Part shown: one piece after another, positions 8,862-17,316 of the stretch
How the letters are laid out: each line of letters starts with the position of its first letter
Position numbering within the stretch: position 1 is the first letter of the stretch
From: Catenulispora pinisilvae
GTDB lineage: Bacteria > Actinomycetota > Actinomycetes > Streptomycetales > Catenulisporaceae
DNA: 64,000 nucleotides
Direction of reading: 5' to 3'
Assembly: GCF_015356865.1 (NCBI RefSeq)
Contig: NZ_JAAFZA010000024.1
Location: forward strand, 1-64,000
Program-made: the position numbers and the translations under genes
The notes under the pieces: generated by a model
What the model saw: only the letters and a program-made list of their open reading frames with translations
Database searches by the model: none
Told to the model about the DNA's origin: nothing

Positions 8862-10982
8862 ATGAGCTGGAGCGATGAGATGTCCGGAACCTACCCCGGG
8901 GCGGAACAGCCGCGGCGGCTCGGCGGCAGGTACGAGCTGGGCTCCGTGCTGGGCCGAGGCGGGATGGCCGAGGTCTTCATGGCCCGCGACACCCGGCTGG
9001 GCCGCACGGTGGCCGTGAAGACCCTGCGCGCGGACCTGTCCCGGGACCCCACGTTCCAGGCGCGGTTCCGCCGCGAGGCCCAGTCGGCGGCCTCCCTGAA
9101 CCACCCGGCGATCGTGGCGATCTACGACACCGGCGAGGACTTCGAGGCCAGCGTCTCGGTCCCCTACATCGTGATGGAGTACGCCGACGGCTCCACGCTG
9201 CGCGACCTGCTGCACTCCGGCCGCCGGCTGCTGCCCGAGCGGGCCCTGGAGATCACCGCCGGCGTGCTGCAGGCCCTGGACTACTCGCACCGCAACGGCA
9301 TCATCCACCGCGACATCAAGCCGGCGAACATCATGCTGACCCGGGCCGGCACCGTGAAGGTGATGGACTTCGGCATCGCCCGGGCCATGGCCGACAACGG
9401 CATGACGATGACGCAGACCGCCGCGGTCATCGGCACCGCGCAGTACCTGTCGCCGGAGCAGGCCAAGGGCGAGACCGTGGACGCCCGCAGCGACCTGTAC
9501 TCCACCGGCTGCCTGATGTACGAACTGCTCACCGGCCGGCCGCCGTTCGTCGGCGACTCCCCGGTGGCGGTGGCATACCAGCACGTGCGCGAGGAGCCGC
9601 AGCCGCCGTCCTCGTACGACCCCGAGGTGAGCCCGGCGATCGACGCGGTGGTGCTCAAGTCGCTGGCCAAGTCCGCCGACCAGCGCTACCAGTCGGCCAC
9701 CGAGATGCGCGCCGACATCGAGCGGGTGCTGGACGGCCGGCCGACCGACGCGCAGACCGCGGTGCTGGGCGCGGCGAACATGCCGACCCAGCGGCTGGAC
9801 CCGCGCCAGGTCGGTGCCGCGGCCGCGGTGGGCCAGACCCGGGCCATGCCCGCGGTCGACGCGCAGACCGGCTATCAGCCGCCGGCGACGCCGCGCTACG
9901 AGGACGAGGAATACCTGGACGGCGGCCGTCCGCCGGCGGGCCCGCCGCGCCGTCCAGAGTCGCGCCGCCCCCCGGAGCCGGAGAAGAGCGGCAAGACCGG
10001 GTACATCATCTTGGCCATCGCCGGCATCGCCGCGGTGATCGCCGCGGTCCTGCTGGCCAAGTCGCTGCTGAAGTCCGGCGGCAACACCAGTTCCAAGGCG
10101 GTGCCGGACTTCGGCGTCGGGATCACCAACGTCAACCAGGCGCAGCAGATGCTGGCCAAGCCGGAGTACGCCGGGTACTCACTCACCGGCAACGGCAAGG
10201 ACTGCCCGCCCGGGACGGACCTGCATCAGGGCGGGACCGGGACGATCATCGCCCAGAGCCCGGCGGCCAACAGCTACCAGAGGCCCGGGACGATCACCTA
10301 CTGCCTGTCGCTGGGCCCGCAGACGGGCAAGGTGCCGACGAAGGCCATTCTGAACACGTGGAACCAGGACGCTCTGAAGAACTACCTGGCCGGTGCCCAT
10401 TTCAATCTGGACAATCCGGTGATCTCGCAGGCGTCCAGCGATACCGTTCCGTCCGGCAACATCATCGATGTGATCGACGCGAACAACGGCAACGCGTTCC
10501 TCGACGGTACGCAGGTCGCCGACGTCAGCAAGGTCCAGATCGGGTGGATCGTCTCCACCGGCAAGAAGACGATCCCGCTGAACGGGGCCAGCGGCGGCTA
10601 CGTCGGGCAGCCGTACGGCGGCGTCGTGAGCCAGATCGAGGGGCTGGGCTTCACCAAGGTCACCCCGCAGCAGGACAACTCGGCCGACGGCCAGCAGCCC
10701 GGCAACGTGACCAAGCTCAGCGTGGGGGACGGTTCGTTCACCGCCGACACGCCGATCGTGGTGTACTACGCGCCGCCGCTGCCGCCGAGCACTCCGTCCA
10801 GCTCCCAGCAGCAGACGTGTGACCCGACGCAGGACCCGAACTGCCAGCCGAGCGGCAACCCGACGTCGACGACGTCGTCCGGGCCGGGCAACCCGAACCC
10901 GACCAACAGCATGGCCTGCATCCTCGACCCGGCGCTGTGCCCGAGCTCCCCGACGAGTTCGAAGGGGCACGGAGGTAACTGA
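8862..10982 (+). CDS. pknB: Serine/threonine protein kinase PknB with extracellular PASTA-like repeats
   Basis: A 706-aa receptor kinase. The kinase domain (about 22-285) has the glycine loop GRGGMAEV, catalytic K53 in VAVK, HRDIKPANIM, and MDFGIAR followed by the activation loop MTMTQTAAVIGTAQYLSPEQ. A proline-rich juxtamembrane region, one membrane helix (about 383-404), and an external region with about three degenerate PASTA-like repeats follow, then a Ser/Thr/Pro-rich tail. It senses muropeptides or lipid II and phosphorylates cell-wall and FHA proteins. The separate pknA found in mycobacteria is absent; 178 bp of non-coding DNA lie between pbpA and this gene. ATG 8862 is used, but ATG 8880 (better SD spacing) is an equally possible start. 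Confidence 0.94.
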   Translation: MSWSDEMSGTYPGAEQPRRLGGRYELGSVLGRGGMAEVFMARDTRLGRTVAVKTLRADLSRDPTFQARFRREAQSAASLNHPAIVAIYDTGEDFEASVSVPYIVMEYADGSTLRDLLHSGRRLLPERALEITAGVLQALDYSHRNGIIHRDIKPANIMLTRAGTVKVMDFGIARAMADNGMTMTQTAAVIGTAQYLSPEQAKGETVDARSDLYSTGCLMYELLTGRPPFVGDSPVAVAYQHVREEPQPPSSYDPEVSPAIDAVVLKSLAKSADQRYQSATEMRADIERVLDGRPTDAQTAVLGAANMPTQRLDPRQVGAAAAVGQTRAMPAVDAQTGYQPPATPRYEDEEYLDGGRPPAGPPRRPESRRPPEPEKSGKTGYIILAIAGIAAVIAAVLLAKSLLKSGGNTSSKAVPDFGVGITNVNQAQQMLAKPEYAGYSLTGNGKDCPPGTDLHQGGTGTIIAQSPAANSYQRPGTITYCLSLGPQTGKVPTKAILNTWNQDALKNYLAGAHFNLDNPVISQASSDTVPSGNIIDVIDANNGNAFLDGTQVADVSKVQIGWIVSTGKKTIPLNGASGGYVGQPYGGVVSQIEGLGFTKVTPQQDNSADGQQPGNVTKLSVGDGSFTADTPIVVYYAPPLPPSTPSSSQQQTCDPTQDPNCQPSGNPTSTTSSGPGNPNPTNSMACILDPALCPSSPTSSKGHGGN

Positions 10983-10999
10983 GCGATCCGCTCTATAGC

Positions 11000-11033
11000 G
11001 AAGCCCCGCACGGAACCTTCCGTGCGGGGCTTC
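11000..11033. terminator. Perfect hairpin terminator between convergent pknB and trpG
   Basis: A perfect 16-bp inverted repeat, GAAGCCCCGCACGGAA and its complement, separated by 2 nt, begins 17 bp after pknB. It can serve both strands. Directly before it is the repeated motif CTCTATAGCGAA (10991-11002). Confidence 0.9.
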
Positions 11034-11072
11034 GTGTTGTCCGCTATAGGGGAAAACGCTATAGCGCAGCCC

Positions 11073-11708
11073 TCAGTTAGCCGCGCCAATCACCACGGGG
11101 GCCAGGCCCGCCGACCGCTCGACCGCTCCGGCGTCGCCGCATACGGTGAGCCAGTTCGCCAGCATCCGGTGCCCGCCTTCGGTGAGGACCGACTCGGGAT
11201 GGAACTGCACCGCCTCTACCGGCAGTTCGCGGTGCCGGACGCCCATGATGACGCCGGAGTCGGTGCGCGCGGTCACGGACAGGTCCGCCGGCAGCGTCTC
11301 CGGCTCTATGGCCAGGGAGTGGTAGCGGGTGGCTGTGAACGGGTCCGGGAGGCCCTGGAAGACACCTTGGCCGTCGTGGGTCACCGTGCTGGTCTTGCCG
11401 TGCAGCAGTTCCGGGGCCCGGCCGACCACGGCGCCGTGCGCGACGGCGATCGACTGTAGGCCCAGGCAGACGCCGAAGACCGGGATCCGGTGCTGCTCGG
11501 CGTACCCGACCATCTTGATGCAGATGCCGGCTTCCTCGGGTGTCCCGGGGCCGGGCGAGAGCAGGACGCCGTCGTAGTCGTGCGCGGCCTCGACGCCGAT
11601 CGCGTCGTTGCGCACCACCTCGCACTGCGCGCCGAGCTGGTACAGGTACTGGACGAGGTTGTAGACGAAGCTGTCGTAGTTGTCGACGACGAGGATCCGC
11701 GCTGCCAT
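11073..11708 (-). CDS. Class I glutamine amidotransferase TrpG/PabA
   Basis: A 211-aa glutaminase subunit that supplies ammonia to anthranilate synthase and/or aminodeoxychorismate synthase. The catalytic triad is visible: nucleophile C81 in FGVCLGLQ, and H170 with E172 in QFHPES. Other family features are DNYDSFVYNL at the N-terminus and LSPGPGTP. It is convergent with pknB and heads the minus-strand group of membrane protein, sortase and DUF881 genes, the same order as around trpG/pabA in other actinobacteria. A TAGGCT -10 motif ends 6 nt before the ATG, so translation is probably leaderless. Sequence alone does not separate TrpG from PabA. Confidence 0.93.
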   Translation of the reverse strand: MAARILVVDNYDSFVYNLVQYLYQLGAQCEVVRNDAIGVEAAHDYDGVLLSPGPGTPEEAGICIKMVGYAEQHRIPVFGVCLGLQSIAVAHGAVVGRAPELLHGKTSTVTHDGQGVFQGLPDPFTATRYHSLAIEPETLPADLSVTARTDSGVIMGVRHRELPVEAVQFHPESVLTEGGHRMLANWLTVCGDAGAVERSAGLAPVVIGAAN

Positions 11709-11714
11709 GCCGCG

Positions 11715-11720
11715 AGCCTA
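11715..11720 (-). promoter_or_regulatory. -10 element of leaderless trpG/pabA
   Basis: TAGGCT on the minus strand, 6 nt before ATG 11708, places the transcription start at or next to the start codon. Confidence 0.5.
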
Positions 11721-11737
11721 CCGGCCGCGGGGAGCCG

Positions 11738-11896
11738 CTACTGCGAGACGGTGTTGCCGCTGAACGGCATCAGCGGCTCGACCCACGGGAAGATCCAGCC
11801 GAACAGGAGCACCACGATCACGGCCGCCACGGCCAGGGCGACGAGCAACTTCACATAGACGGGTCCTGGAAGGTGCCGCCACAGAAACGCGTACAT
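11738..11896 (-). CDS. Small single-pass membrane protein (52 aa)
   Basis: A 52-residue protein beginning MYAFLWRHLPGP, with one strong membrane helix (about residues 15-36, VKLLVALAVAAVIVVLLFGW) and a short tail rich in Pro/Trp. A good ribosome-binding site (AGAGGAG) precedes ATG 11896. It sits between the sortase and trpG, a position where short conserved membrane proteins occur in related actinobacteria. No function is known. The stop at 11738 is 30 bp before trpG starts. Confidence 0.75.
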   Translation of the reverse strand: MYAFLWRHLPGPVYVKLLVALAVAAVIVVLLFGWIFPWVEPLMPFSGNTVSQ

Positions 11897-11957
11897 CGCC
11901 TGCTCCTCTTCTCTACAGACTTCTCTATAGAGGTCTCTATGAGGTTTTACCAGAGTC

Positions 11958-12674
11958 TTATTGGAACTTGGGGGCGTTCACGGTCAACGCCGGGGGCTCG
12001 CCCTGGGCGCGCGGCCGCTCGGCGATCAGTGTCCCGATGACGATCATCCGCTGGGTGGAGGCCCACCAGGGGTTGCAGGTGGTCAGCGTGATCAGTTTCT
12101 GGTCGGGCTTGACACCCGGCTCGTTCGGGACCGGGGCGACGACGCCGAGGTCGGTCGGCTCGACGATGAACGGGTCGCGGTCTTCGCGGTAGGTGTACCA
12201 GGTCTGGGCGGTCTCCACGACGATCAGGTCGCCGGCCCGCATCTCGTCGAGGTAGCGGAACGGTTCGCCGTGGGTCTTGCGGTGTCCGGCGACCGCGAAG
12301 TTGCCGATCTGGCCGGGCAGCGCCGAGTCCTTGTAGTGGCCGACGCCGCGGCCCAGCAGGTCCAAGGTGGTGCCCTGCAGGACCGGGATCGACTTGTCGC
12401 CGAGCCTCGGGATGTGCAGGATCGCGAACGCCGTGCCAGTGCGGCCCTGGCTGTCGGCGGTGTCGAAGGGGTCGGCGGCCGGCTTGGCCGAGCGCGCGGC
12501 CGGCGGCTGGGCCCACTGCTTGTGCAGGTCCGAGACCTCGGACTTCATCGCCTCGTCGGCGACCACGTTGGTGTAGAAGAGCTGGTAGGCGCAGAACAGG
12601 AAGAGCACGACGCCGAGCGTGATCAGGATCTCCCCGAGCGATCGGATGGTCGTTCGCGTACGTTCAGCCCACAT
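11958..12674 (-). CDS. Class E sortase
   Basis: A 238-aa membrane-anchored transpeptidase. Residues about 13-34 form the N-terminal membrane helix. The sortase fold follows, with catalytic H131 (VAGHRKTHG), C200 in the TLTTC motif, and R209 (STQR). Class E enzymes attach surface proteins carrying LAxTG-like signals to the cell wall in GC-rich actinobacteria. No sortase substrate is encoded beside it in this window. It starts 18 bp after the stop of the DUF881 gene on the same strand. The ATG has a GGCGGA site upstream. Confidence 0.94.
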   Translation of the reverse strand: MWAERTRTTIRSLGEILITLGVVLFLFCAYQLFYTNVVADEAMKSEVSDLHKQWAQPPAARSAKPAADPFDTADSQGRTGTAFAILHIPRLGDKSIPVLQGTTLDLLGRGVGHYKDSALPGQIGNFAVAGHRKTHGEPFRYLDEMRAGDLIVVETAQTWYTYREDRDPFIVEPTDLGVVAPVPNEPGVKPDQKLITLTTCNPWWASTQRMIVIGTLIAERPRAQGEPPALTVNAPKFQ

Positions 12675-12692
12675 TCCGCCAGTTTGTCGGCA

Positions 12693-13517
12693 TCACGGCG
12701 CCACGGACGCGAACGACACGTCCAGCGGCCCGGTGTAGCCCGGGAGCGTCACTCGATCGCGCGCCTTCACGTCCCAGCCGAGGCCGTAGGCGCTGACGTA
12801 CTCCAGATACGTCTGCACGGCCGGGGCGGCCAGCAGCGACGCCCGCAACTTGGTCGGATCGCCGACCGCGGTGATCACGTAGGGCGGGGAGTAGACGCGG
12901 CCTTGCAGCAGCAGGGTGTTCCCGACGCAGCGCACCGCGGAGGTGGGCGCCAGGCGCTGGTCCATCAACTGGATCCCGGTCGCGCCGCCGGCCCACAGCG
13001 CGTTCACCACCGCCTGCACGTCCTGCTGGTGGATGATCAGCCAGTCCGGCTGGGCCGCGGGGGCCCCGGCGGCCGGCTGGGCGTTCGGCGGGGCGTCGTT
13101 GAGGGTCACGGCCAGGGCCGAGCCGCTGACCGGGGTCAGGGCCACCGGGCCGGACAGCGCGTCCACCTGGTCCTGGACCGCCTTGACCCGGGCGTCGGCG
13201 CTCTGGGCGCGGGTCAGCGCGTCCTGGTCCGCGCGCTGGGCCGCGACCTGCTCGGTAAGCTGTTGGTTGTGCGTGTTCTGGGCTCGGATCACGTCGGAGA
13301 GCTGGGCTCCCCGGTCTGGACGGATGTCGCCCTGGCCGTTCGCGGTGTCCCGGGCGGTCAGGAACAGCGCTCCGGCGAGGGCGAACACCAGGACCACCCC
13401 GGTGTGCCAGACCACCCGGGAGCGGGGTCGGCCGGCCTTCCGCGCGGCGGTGTCCGGACCCGGCTCCGGGTCGGCCGCGGATACGGGTTCGTCCAGCTGA
13501 TCGCGCCCTGACGCCAT
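12693..13517 (-). CDS. DUF881 family membrane protein
   Basis: A 274-aa protein with one membrane helix at about residues 37-57 (TGVVLVFALAGALFLTA), a probable coiled-coil (about 75-120), and the DUF881 domain to the C-terminus. The domain contains LIIHQQDVQAVVNALWAGG and NTLLLQGRVYSPPYVITA. DUF881 proteins are common next to crgA and sortase genes in actinobacteria and are thought to act in cell-envelope or division processes, but the biochemical role is unknown. ATG 13517 is preferred over an upstream in-frame ATG at 13550 because TAGCGT lies 7 nt upstream, the spacing seen for leaderless genes here. It diverges from crgA. Confidence 0.85.
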   Translation of the reverse strand: MASGRDQLDEPVSAADPEPGPDTAARKAGRPRSRVVWHTGVVLVFALAGALFLTARDTANGQGDIRPDRGAQLSDVIRAQNTHNQQLTEQVAAQRADQDALTRAQSADARVKAVQDQVDALSGPVALTPVSGSALAVTLNDAPPNAQPAAGAPAAQPDWLIIHQQDVQAVVNALWAGGATGIQLMDQRLAPTSAVRCVGNTLLLQGRVYSPPYVITAVGDPTKLRASLLAAPAVQTYLEYVSAYGLGWDVKARDRVTLPGYTGPLDVSFASVAP

Positions 13518-13524
13518 GGCGGAT

Positions 13525-13530
13525 ACGCTA
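13525..13530 (-). promoter_or_regulatory. -10 element of leaderless DUF881 gene
   Basis: TAGCGT on the minus strand, 7 nt before ATG 13517; it decides the start codon choice. Confidence 0.5.
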
Positions 13531-13595
13531 TCGGACGCACACTGTCGCATGCCCGATCGAGGCCGCACAGCAGCCGAGCAATCCAGGAGTGAACC

Positions 13596-13850
13596 GTGCC
13601 CGAGTCGAAGGTCCGCAAGAAGGCCGCGTACACCCCGCCGCCGGACAAGAGGCAGCCGATCAAGCTGGACACCGGGAACCGGGTGGTACTGCCGCTGATG
13701 GTCGGGTGTTTCCTGCTCGGCCTGCTGTGGATAGTCATCTACTACCTGTCGAACATGACGTATCCGGTGTCGGCCCTGCACGGCTGGAACATGGCCGTCG
13801 GCTTCGGCCTGATCATCGCCGGATTCATCACGTCGATGAAGTGGAAGTAG
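13596..13850 (+). CDS. crgA: Cell division protein CrgA
   Basis: An 84-aa protein of the CrgA/YtiA family. It has a basic N-terminus (MPESKVRKKAAYTPPPDK) and two membrane helices (about residues 30-50 and 62-80) with the family-typical loop SNMTYPVSALHGWN. CrgA helps coordinate FtsZ-dependent septation and recruits PBPs and FtsQ-type proteins in actinobacteria. The GTG start at 13596 has a CAGGAGTG site. It is divergent from the DUF881 gene, and the order matches the crgA region near oriC in related genomes. Confidence 0.96.
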   Translation: MPESKVRKKAAYTPPPDKRQPIKLDTGNRVVLPLMVGCFLLGLLWIVIYYLSNMTYPVSALHGWNMAVGFGLIIAGFITSMKWK

Positions 13851-13911
13851 CGTCCCGGCCCCGCATTAGGTCCTCGGCGTCACCGACTGTGCCCGACCGC
13901 TTCCTAACACA

Positions 13912-13963
13912 ACATCCACAGGCTTATCCCCAGTGTGGATAAGTGCCGGAAGCCTGTGGATAA
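13912..13963. promoter_or_regulatory. Cluster of DnaA-box sequences overlapping the rhomboid stop codon
   Basis: Two perfect DnaA boxes (TGTGGATAA, the complement of TTATCCACA) lie at 13934-13942 and 13955-13963. A one-mismatch box, TTATCCCCA, is at 13924-13932, and a partial one is at 13912-13920. They encode the last residues of the rhomboid protein (YPQASGTYPHWG) and its stop. DnaA binding here is inferred, not shown. Confidence 0.6.
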
Positions 13964-15024
13964 CTTGCCGGGATGTCGGTGACGACCCTGGTCAGACCGG
14001 GTGAGTACGCCGCGCCGTCAACAGTGCGCGTACGGTTCGCCGGGTCGTTCAGGTGTGCGGTGTGGACGGCCGTCCCGGCTATCGCCAGCGCCAGCACCAG
14101 CGCCATGGTGCCGAAGCCGAGCCCGTTGAGCAGCCGCACCTGCTGCTCACGGGGCGCCCCGGCGCGCCCGAGGGCCCGGATCAGCTCCGGGGCGAAGGCG
14201 TAGACCGCGCCGATCAGCGCGCCGGCCACCACGCCGCCGACGTGGTCGCGCCAGTCGATGTTGGTGTCCTGCAACGGGATCACGATGTTGATGATCAGCA
14301 CCACCACGATCATCCCGGGGTCCAGGATCTTGCGCCGCAGCCCGATCACCACCAGGCAGCCGAAGACCGCCGAGATCGCGCCGGAGGCGCCCAGGCTGGC
14401 CGGGCTCAGCGGGGTCATGAACCAGTAGGACGTCACCGCCCCGGCCAGCCCGCCGACCAGGTAGACCAGCAGGAACCGGAGCCGGCCGAGCATCGCCTCC
14501 AGCATCGGGCCGATGAAGAACAGCGAGATCATGTTCGAGGCGATGTGTATCAGGTTCGCGTGCAGGAACATCGAGGTGAACAGCCGGTACCACTCGCCGT
14601 TGGCGACGCCTATCGGCTGGCCGTCCACCCAGGTGCCCTTGGCGATCAGCTCCAGCCGCATGTCCAGGGTGTTCACCTGGGCCACCTGGCCGTCGCCCAC
14701 GCCGATCTGCGAGCTGCCGATGATGTGCTGCAGGCCGAACATCACGAAGTTCAGCGCGATCAGGCTGTAGGTGACCACCGGCACCACCCGGGGCCGCAGC
14801 ACCGCCCCGAACGGGGACCGGGCCTTGGGCACCTGCTGGTTGCCGCCGCGCACGCAGTCCGGGCACTGGAACCCGACCGAGGCCGGCACCATGCACTCCG
14901 GGCAGATCCGGCGCTCACAGCGGGTACAGCGGATCTGCGCCTCCCGCCCCGGATGCCGGTAGCAGGCTTGGAGGTCGGGCGCTGGCGCGGAGGGGCTGCC
15001 TGGGCTGCCTGGCGGCATCGTCAC
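13924..15024 (-). CDS. Rhomboid family intramembrane serine protease with N-terminal zinc-binding domain
   Basis: A 366-aa membrane protease. The N-terminus (residues 21-57) carries a cysteine/histidine cluster (CYRHPGREAQIRCTRCERR, then CPEC and CPDC), a zinc-binding domain common in actinobacterial rhomboids. The core has six or more helices with FLHANLIHIASNM (oxyanion and packing residues), catalytic S214 in GASGAISAVFG, and H261 in DHVGGVVAG. It cleaves membrane proteins within the bilayer; substrates are unknown. The C-terminal tail is encoded by the DnaA-box cluster. It follows the cyclophilin gene on the same strand. Confidence 0.92.
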   Translation of the reverse strand: MTMPPGSPGSPSAPAPDLQACYRHPGREAQIRCTRCERRICPECMVPASVGFQCPDCVRGGNQQVPKARSPFGAVLRPRVVPVVTYSLIALNFVMFGLQHIIGSSQIGVGDGQVAQVNTLDMRLELIAKGTWVDGQPIGVANGEWYRLFTSMFLHANLIHIASNMISLFFIGPMLEAMLGRLRFLLVYLVGGLAGAVTSYWFMTPLSPASLGASGAISAVFGCLVVIGLRRKILDPGMIVVVLIINIVIPLQDTNIDWRDHVGGVVAGALIGAVYAFAPELIRALGRAGAPREQQVRLLNGLGFGTMALVLALAIAGTAVHTAHLNDPANRTRTVDGAAYSPGLTRVVTDIPASYPQASGTYPHWG

Positions 15025-15088
15025 GGTGATCCTTCTGCCACGGGTTCCGGTATCGATCGGCCGGTTCGAATGTAGAGGAAACGAACAC

Positions 15089-15117
15089 GCGGGGCACGGA
15101 GTTTCCTCCGGCCCCGC
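15089..15117 (-). terminator. Hairpin terminator after the cyclophilin gene
   Basis: GCGGGGC-A-CGGA pairs with TCCG-GCCCCGC (one bulged A, short loop), 10 bp past the cyclophilin stop and before the rhomboid gene on the same strand. Confidence 0.6.
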
Positions 15118-15126
15118 GCGGCAGGC

Positions 15127-15681
15127 TCAGCCTTCGCGACGCTCGATCGTGACCGACTCGATGACCACCGGCTCCAGCGGGCGGTCCTGAGCCCCGGTGG
15201 GGACGGCCGCGATCTGGTCCACGATCTTGCGGCTGCCCTCATCCACGACCTCACCGAAGATCGTGTGCTTGCCGTTCAGGTGGGTCGGCCGGCGCGGGGT
15301 CGGCACGGTGATGAAGAACTGCGAGCCGTTGGTCCCCCGGCCGTTGCGGATGCCCGCGTTGGCCATGGCCAGCAGGTAGTCGCGGTCGTTGAAGTTCTGG
15401 TCCGGGTGCGGCTCGTCGTCGAAGACGTAGCCCGGGCCGCCGAAGCCCTGGCCCAGCGGGTCACCGCCCTGGATCATGAACTGCGGGATGATCCGGTGGA
15501 AGACGGTGCCGTCGTACAGCGGCTTGGTCGACTTCTCGTTGGTCTCCGGGTGCGTCCACTCCCGGGTCCCCTCCGCCAGACCCACGAAATTGGCCACGGT
15601 CTTCGGCGCGTAGTCCGGAAGCAACCGCACGACGATATCGCCGTGGTTGGTCTTGATGGTGGCGTACAGGTTCTCGGCCAC
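15127..15681 (-). CDS. Peptidyl-prolyl cis-trans isomerase (cyclophilin type)
   Basis: A 184-aa single-domain cyclophilin that accelerates proline isomerisation in the cytoplasm. Active-site motifs are FHRIIPQFMIQGGDP, GTNGSQFFIT and LNGKHTIFGEV. GTG 15681 is chosen because the domain begins directly after it (AENLYATIKTNHGDIVV) and GAAAGG lies 9 nt upstream; upstream in-frame ATG codons would add a non-homologous leader. A short insertion with EWTHPETNEKSTKPLYDG is typical of actinobacterial members. Its position beside rhomboid and crgA matches that in related genomes. Confidence 0.95.
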   Translation of the reverse strand: MAENLYATIKTNHGDIVVRLLPDYAPKTVANFVGLAEGTREWTHPETNEKSTKPLYDGTVFHRIIPQFMIQGGDPLGQGFGGPGYVFDDEPHPDQNFNDRDYLLAMANAGIRNGRGTNGSQFFITVPTPRRPTHLNGKHTIFGEVVDEGSRKIVDQIAAVPTGAQDRPLEPVVIESVTIERREG

Positions 15682-15902
15682 AGTCTGTTGCCTTTCGGTT
15701 TCTCTCGTATGGACGCTCTCCATCCTTGCACGGAAGCACGCTCGCTCTCCGGGTAGCCCCAATGGCCCTGAGTGAGATTGTCCGAAGGGTGGGCCGGGCA
15801 GGCACGACTTCGAGCCGCTTGCCAGGTCGACCCTGCTTCCGGCGGCGCTGCCCGGCGGGGCCGCCGGCAGCGGTGAACAGGTGAAGTAAGGGAGAGGCGA
15901 GG

Positions 15903-16505
15903 ATGAGGATGCCGTTCAGCCACGAAGAGCCGCAGAGCCGTCTGGAGCGCGTGCGCTGTGCCGTGCGCGACCGGACCTCTGGCGCCGCCAACTCGGTCTC
16001 CGGCGTGGCCGGGACCGCCCAGTCCGCGGCGGCCAACGCCGCCGGCGTCGCACAGGACACCGCTCAGCAGGTCGCCGGGCGGGCCACGGTGGTCGCGCAC
16101 CAGGTGGCCGACCGCGCGTCGATCGCCGCCGCGGTGCTGGCCGAGCGCGCCCGCCCGGTGGCCTCCGAGGCCGCATCCCGCGGCGGCGCGGCCTGGCAGG
16201 TCGTGCTGCACGGCGCGCCCCAGCCCTCGCCGATGTCCCGGGTGGCCGCGGTCATGCCGGTCGCGGTGACCGCCGCCCGCCGTGGCCGGGCACCACTGGG
16301 CCTGATGGCCATCGGCGCCCTGGGCGCGGTCGGCCTGCTGTGGTGGCGACGCTCCCGCACCGGCGCCGACAGCGTCTGGATCCTCGACTCGGACAGCGAC
16401 GTCGAGCCGGTCGGCCGCTGGCAGGAGGGCGACCGCCGCGGTGCGACCGACGACAGCGCCATGGACCCCGGCCGCCGCGAGTCCCCGGCCAACCGCTGGC
16501 CCTGA
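15903..16505 (+). CDS. DUF5324-like membrane protein
   Basis: A 200-aa protein with a long alanine/valine-rich amphipathic stretch (about 20-95, with repeating GVAGTAQSAAANAAGVAQD-like turns), then one membrane helix at about 125-145 (APLGLMAIGALGAVGLLWW), and a charged, acidic-then-basic tail. This architecture and its place next to the cyclophilin gene resemble the actinobacterial DUF5324 family; the assignment is from pattern only. Function unknown. ATG 15903 follows a GGGAGAGGCG site. Confidence 0.65.
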   Translation: MRMPFSHEEPQSRLERVRCAVRDRTSGAANSVSGVAGTAQSAAANAAGVAQDTAQQVAGRATVVAHQVADRASIAAAVLAERARPVASEAASRGGAAWQVVLHGAPQPSPMSRVAAVMPVAVTAARRGRAPLGLMAIGALGAVGLLWWRRSRTGADSVWILDSDSDVEPVGRWQEGDRRGATDDSAMDPGRRESPANRWP

Positions 16506-16593
16506 GTCCCCGGCCAGCCGCCGGCCCTGAGCCGCCGATCCTGAGCCGCCGACCGGCGCGGACCCGACCACCCACCCGAAAGGCGTTCCGCCC

Positions 16594-17316
16594 ATGATCG
16601 CCGTCGCGCTGGGCCTGATCGGCCTCGTGGTCATGATCGCTACCGGCGTGGCCGCCTCCAGCACCGCCGACGACCACCTGACCTTCCTGGGAGTCGGCGT
16701 TCAGACCACCACGGCCCAGGTCTTCCTGACCGGCGCGATATTCGGCTGGGTCTTCGTGATCGCCCTATGGCTGCTGCGGGTCGGCATGCACCGCTCCGGC
16801 GAGCGCTGTGCCCAACTCGCGGCCCGCCGCAGCCGCCGTGCCTCCGACTGGCTGGGCTTCACCGAGAGCGACACCGACGACGACGGCTGGGCCGGCTGGA
16901 ACGACTGGGGCGTGCTGGGGCGGCGCTCGGGCAGCGAGGGGCGCGCGGCGATGCCGGGCGGGATTCGCTTGCGCACCTTGCCGCCGCTCGGCGCCGACGG
17001 TGACACCGGCGGCGACGACATCCGACCCGAGCGGGTCGTCGGCCGGACCGGCTCGACTCGTCACGGTCGCGGCACCCCATGGCGTCCCGGCGGCGGCGCT
17101 GACAAGACAAACCGGACCGTCGCAAGCGCATCGGACCAGCCGTACCCGCTGCGCGACAGCCACCCGCCGCGCCCAGTCACAGGGCGCCCCGGTATCGGCA
17201 TGGACAGCGGCACTCAACGCCGCGAGATCGGCGGCGGCCCCAGCGCGATGCCGGGCGAGAACCGCGGACCCGAAGGCGAGCACGGCCCCGGCGAGGGCGG
17301 TCAGCAGACTGGCTAG
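16594..17316 (+). CDS. Hypothetical membrane protein with two N-terminal helices
   Basis: A 240-aa protein. Two membrane helices (about residues 2-24 and 40-63) are followed by a basic segment (LAARRSRRASDWLGF) and an acidic patch (TESDTDDD). The last half is low-complexity and lies antisense to the TadG-like gene (overlap 16765-17316). The N-terminal 95 residues look genuine; whether the rest is translated to 17316 is doubtful, as GC-rich DNA tends to stay open on both strands. It is co-oriented with the DUF5324-like gene 88 bp upstream. No function can be assigned. Confidence 0.55.
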   Translation: MIAVALGLIGLVVMIATGVAASSTADDHLTFLGVGVQTTTAQVFLTGAIFGWVFVIALWLLRVGMHRSGERCAQLAARRSRRASDWLGFTESDTDDDGWAGWNDWGVLGRRSGSEGRAAMPGGIRLRTLPPLGADGDTGGDDIRPERVVGRTGSTRHGRGTPWRPGGGADKTNRTVASASDQPYPLRDSHPPRPVTGRPGIGMDSGTQRREIGGGPSAMPGENRGPEGEHGPGEGGQQTG

